Positions 60,301-64,000 of a DNA stretch of 64,000 nucleotides are shown here, in pieces. Numbering within the stretch: position 1 is the first letter of the stretch; each line of letters begins with the position of its first letter. The stretch is from Combretum micranthum (taxonomy: Eukaryota > Streptophyta > Magnoliopsida > Myrtales > Combretaceae), in the NCBI GenBank assembly GCA_024138025.1, contig JAMXBD010003368.1, positions 1-64,000 of the forward strand, written 5' to 3'. The position numbers were made by a program, and so were the translations under genes. The notes under the pieces were generated by a model, which saw nothing but the letters and a program-made list of their open reading frames with translations, was not told the origin of the DNA and did not search any database.

Positions 60301-60895
60301 CTAACCTCCGATGGAGGGGTAAATCCATCAAACATACGAAACCGGATAGTCGTATGTAATGTTTGATCATATGGTTATTGCATTCATATGCTTGATTAAT
60401 AAACTTGGTTGATTGTTTGTTATGAGTACTTTTGCGTAAGGAATATCTCACTAAGCTAGTAATGCTTATACTCCTACAGACTTTTGACCTTGCAGGTTTA
60501 TCTTTTTGCACCCGAGACCATCTTGACCACCCGGGTAGAATCTTTATTTTGGGAAGCTTTTGGAGGAATTCTATTTCATAGTATTAGAGTAGATTTCTTC
60601 TAAAATCTTCTAGCTTTTGTTGCTTATCTTAGCAAGACCATGATTATTATGAAATTATCGGGGGAATGCCCCTTAGAAGTTGTAAGACTTTTATTTCAAT
60701 GAAATATATATTAATGTTATTTTGCATGTTCCGCTGCCAATGTCTTAAAATGCATTACTCCACCGGTCTCCCTTTGTTGTGAATGTACGCCTTGTACCGA
60801 TATGAAAGCTTTCGAGTGACTGAGGTAGTCATTCTTAAGTTTTAATATTGCGTACGGCGGGCTGTCACGTTTAGGGTACCCGCTGGGGCGTGACA
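57353..60895 (+). mobile_element. 3' LTR of element D, 3,543 bp
   Basis: Nearly identical to 48049-51589 and followed by the target duplication cttgg (60896-60900). I noticed about ten differences, mostly one-base indels (for example ccgag/cgag, gaacaa/gacaa, gcgcgc/ggcgc). TATA box at 57990-57997, mini-exon at 59718-59784, terminal stem TGTCACG/CGTGACA at 60863-60895. Confidence 0.96.
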
Positions 60896-60900
60896 CTTGG

Positions 60901-61161
60901 ATGACTGTAATGGACCGTTAAATATTCTTTTGCGGGGGAATGCCCCTTAGAATTTGTAATAATTTATTATGTTTCATGAATTATATCCTATTGCCTATGC
61001 ATGCCAAATTAAGCTTTTATCTCCATTCGGACTTGTACTCTATTGTGTAAAGGTACGCCTTACATCTATATGAGACTCTCGAAAGACTAAGGTGGTAATT
61101 CGGGAATCTCATATGGCATGTGGCGGACTGTTACGTTTAGGGTACCCTATGGGGCGTGACA
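60901..61161 (+). mobile_element. 5' LTR of element B, final part
   Basis: Resumes exactly where 48048 left off and ends GGGGCGTGACA. It contains GGGGaatgCCCC (60935-60946), a long stem ATATGAGA (61068-61075) with TCTCATAT (61107-61114) that continues inward through CTCTCGAA/TTCGGGAA, and the terminal stem TGTTACG (61129-61135) with CGTGACA (61155-61161). Confidence 0.9.
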
Positions 61162-61169
61162 GTTTAAGT

Positions 61170-61181
61170 TGGTATTAGAGC
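61170..61181 (+). promoter_or_regulatory. Primer binding site of element B
   Basis: TGGTATTAGAGC, one base different from the initiator Met tRNA match, eight bases after the LTR end. Confidence 0.8.
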
Positions 61182-61279
61182 ACTAAGTTATTAGGCATGA
61201 CAATAGAGTTAAAATCGAACCTAGAACTAAGTAACTAGGATAAATTGGAGTTAAAAGCTAGGCTAAATTAATTTTTTCT

Positions 61280-62500
61280 TGTTGTAGGTTTCCTTGGGTG
61301 AAACCCGAGAAAGAGCTAGAAACTTCACCAAAAGACTAGATGAGACTATGATGGAATACGACTACGGCTAAGGTATTATGCGAGGACTTTGCATTGGTAC
61401 AACGACCTAGGACATAAGGGAAATGTAAAATTATGGAAAGAAGGTCTTAGGTATACAAGATGGATATCTGTGATAGATCAATTAAGATACGATCCAATAA
61501 GAAGAAGGAGATGGACAGTTATGGAGACTATTTATACCTAGAGAGGGTGATGTTAGAATATGCTGGAGAACCTATGCTAAGAGAAGCTACATTTATTCTA
61601 AAGAATGAAGGGAGCCCCACCACCCAGACTATGGGACTTGGCATGGTATAGGACCACTTATGTGCATGCCCGAGATAACCTTGATGATCATAGGGATTGG
61701 AAATCTGGCGGATATTAGAAATCATTTTGTGTGGCAAAGCTAGATACCTCGATATTGTACCATTCCTAGGAGGAGCTCCAGCTCCACAAGTAGGAAACGG
61801 GGGAGTATCTGATTAATGCCCCAGTTGTTGAGGAAGATGAGGTGAATGAAGGAAACAATGAGGGAGGAGAAAACAATATGGAGGATCTGAGGAGGAGGAA
61901 GACCCAGAAGAGGACCCGAATTGGATGGAAGAAGAAATACCTAGATCCCTACCCCTCCAGTCATAGCTCCAGAACAATCCAACCCACTACCAGAACCAGT
62001 TGTATGGGACTTCAATAGGGATTTGGATATACCCGATAGTGGGAGGGTAGAACCAGAATTTGACCCCACCGTATGGAAAGATATATACCCGGTAGGCGAG
62101 CATCCTCCTGAGGTTGATGCCATAGCCCCCGAGCCAGTAGTTCCGGAACCTGTGGAGAGAATGAATGAAGCTGACACTTGGATAGGTGAATTCAGAGAAA
62201 GATGGAGCAGGATGTGGGAGGAAGCTGGAAGAGAAGCGGAAAGAGAGATGGGAATTAGGAATGAATCCAATAATGAGTTGATAGAGAGGAAACAAATCAA
62301 GAGGGATCAGAAGTGAGAGAAGAAGAAGAGGAGAGGAAGAGGAAGAAGAAGAGAAGGAACCAGAGCCTCTAGCCCGACCCGCTCAGAGAAGGAGATTGAC
62401 TGTAAGGGCCTATTTGAGTCAGTTCATCCAAAAGGATGATGGAGGATCTTCTAATCGAGGACGACTCCCCAGTCCCTCATCAGAAGACTCTGATTAGGTT
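61280..62500 (+). pseudogene. Acidic leader reading frame of element B, upstream of gag
   Basis: Between the primer site and gag lies 1.9 kb rather than the 0.85 kb seen in D. Frames with protein-like content occur at 61460-61651 (YLERVMLEYAGEPMLREATF), then, after breaks, a glutamate- and proline-rich run: EEEDPEEDPNWMEEEIP near 61890 and 62023-62316 (MDIPDSGRVEPEFDPTVWKD, then FRERWSRMWEEAGREAERE). A lysine/arginine/glutamate stretch follows. I do not recognise a domain. It may be the remains of an extra ORF ahead of gag, now broken by several frameshifts. Confidence 0.45.
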
Positions 62501-63055
62501 ATAGGATCTAGTATCCCATTGAGTCCAATAGTCTCTTTTGAATATTAGGCAATGCGGGATGCCAAATTGCCTTAGGATCTCTTTATGGTTTAGTATGTTG
62601 TTTTCTTTGTCTTTTTCCTTCCATGTCCCTAGATGTTGTTAGGTAGACTTTATCGGTTAGTTTCGGAAGATTTGATTTGTGTTGTCTAATTTTGTAAGCT
62701 TAATTGAAAAACAACACTGTACAGCACATCAAATCAATATGAAGTATTATGTTGATTCCAAGAATGAAGTTTCACAAGCATCATACTTTTGCATTAGTAG
62801 TAGGCTACATTCATTATACTTAATTGCATAAACATATTCTCATTCATATCATCAATTGATTCAGAAATTCTTTGTTATTATGATTTCTTGATTTGGAATT
62901 CCTTCGATTGCCATTATTTTCCTTCTATAAGAGCCTTTTTGTGAACGACTTGGAGCCTTGAATTTTCTTTGAACCTTTTATGAATTCATATTTCTCTAAA
63001 TTATTCCTAGAATTTTCAAAAATTCCTTAGCCAAAGTTTTATAAGCCGCAAAACT
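62501..63055 (+). mobile_element. Non-coding leader of element B
   Basis: T-rich and AT-rich sequence between the acidic frame and gag. I see no feature in it apart from short poly-T runs. Confidence 0.5.
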
Positions 63056-64000
63056 CTAAAGAAGAAATAAAACTTATTAAGACAATGATACAAACGCGAA
63101 ACCGGAAACCGAAACAGGGAGCAAGAACCACTCCCAAGTGAGGCTAGTAGCGCGAACCAACCGATCACCCCCAACGCTAGCATACCTGAAGCTGCCTCAG
63201 CCCGACCCCCAAGCAGCAATGATGAATGCAATCGGGAATTTGACAAATATGTTGCTGCATTCATCCAGAACCAAAACCATAACCAACCCCAAAATCCCGA
63301 ACCAAGTCTAAGGGATTCCGCATCTTTGCCACCACCTCCACCACGCCCTCCATACAGGAGAATGCAAGCGGAGTTTCCCATACCACCAGAGGAGCAATCT
63401 TATAATGCTCGTTACCCACCCCCTCCACCGCAAAGAGGATACCGGAGGAGTTCCCTCCCCGATTTTATAAAGAGCAACCACTACTTTGATGGGGCGTTTG
63501 GAAAGCCCGATGAGGCAGAAGATTGGTTAGCTCAAATTGAGCGCTCATTTGTAGCATACGAGACCCCACCACATCTTCGATTGGAGTACGGCACATACAT
63601 GTTAAGGTACAATGCACGTGTATGGTGGGAATCAAAGCAAAGGAGTTTGGCACCTCCAATTAGCTGGGAGACCTTTCGTAGAGAGTTCCTAGAGAACTAC
63701 TTCCCTGCCAGCCTCCGAGTAAGGTACAGTGCAGATTTCCTGCATGTGAGACAAAGAGGCAGAACGATTGAGCAGTACGAAACAGAATTCAATCACCTAC
63801 TGCAGTATGCTCCTGAATCCTACAAAAATAGTGAGGAGCTGCAGAAATAAGTATTCCTGGAGGGTCTCGATGAGGACCTAAGGGTAAAGATACAGGAATC
63901 TGGATTGCCGACCTACCTTGAGGTGATTGAGAAGGCCCGTTTGATTGAAGGGGCCAAGAAGAGAAAGTATGCTGAACCGGACAAAAGAGTGTTCGGAAAA
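63056..64000 (+). pseudogene. Element B gag (partial, runs off the window)
   Basis: An open frame begins around 63090 (ETGNRNREQEPLPSE) and continues through a proline-rich region to the Gag core: HYFDGAFGKPDEAEDWLAQI, RVWWESKQRSLAPP, FRREFLENYFPASLRVRYSA and RGRTIEQYETEFNHLLQYAP. It aligns directly with D gag 52749-53177. A TAA at 63848-63850 interrupts a position where glutamine is expected (one C-to-T change); the frame then continues (VFLEGLDEDLRVKIQESG) to the window end. A Met at 63326 starts the longest ATG frame but lies well inside Gag, so the true start is upstream or spliced. Confidence 0.85.

Noticed and set aside
48049..60895. Assignment of element D to Ogre/Tat
   Set aside because: A C-terminal chromodomain, initiator Met primer site and RT/integrase text fit Tekay/Del chromoviruses instead.
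63016..63381. Glycine-rich minus-strand frame opposite B gag
   Set aside because: Arises from the proline-codon-rich gag strand; no supporting motif.

Overview
The window is plant nuclear DNA, almost certainly from a eudicot with a large, repeat-filled genome; I could not identify the species. Evidence: AT-rich sequence with GT-AG introns, Ty3/gypsy and Ty1/copia LTR retrotransposons of plant lineages with initiator-Met-tRNA primer sites, a Tourist-type MITE, and a degenerate plant integrin-linked-kinase-like (ankyrin-Raf-like) gene. I see no intact host gene, no rRNA or tRNA gene, no CRISPR array and nothing bacterial.

Layout. (1) 1-11033: a giant head-to-head inverted duplication (arms about 3.77 kb, spacer about 53 bp at 3778-3830). 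Each arm carries a broken ankyrin-kinase gene; the right arm is split by a 3,434-bp solo LTR (A, 4886-8319, TSD gtaag). (2) 11034-11524: an unrecognised exon-like piece and a Tourist-like MITE. (3) 11525-37290: a minus-strand copia element (K) with its internal region partly duplicated in tandem. It has been invaded by a chromovirus (E, minus) containing a related fragment (F), a Tat/Athila-like LTR (H) and, inside H, a 5,511-bp solo LTR (G, 13320-18830, TSD agaag). Another solo LTR of 4,383 bp (J, 31935-36317) sits in the second K copy. (4) 37291-44860: a minus-strand chromovirus (C) inserted in the K leader. (5) 44861-64000: element B, inserted in the right LTR of C and running off the window, with a complete Tekay/Del-type chromovirus (D, 48049-60895, TSD cttgg) nested in the 5' LTR of B.

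Nesting reads K > C > B > D on one side and K > E > H > G on the other. D is the youngest visible insertion: its 3.54-kb LTRs differ at only about ten places that I noticed, mostly one-base indels.

The most interesting signal is shared by the long LTRs (A, B, D, G, J). They are diverged over most of their length, yet each keeps the same architecture: a TATA box, a C/T-rich first exon, a long intron, a 67-70-nt mini-exon with a conserved reading frame, an ATG eight bases before the next splice donor, and, just before the LTR end, stem-loops whose paired bases change together. This looks like a spliced, structured leader conserved across LTR families.
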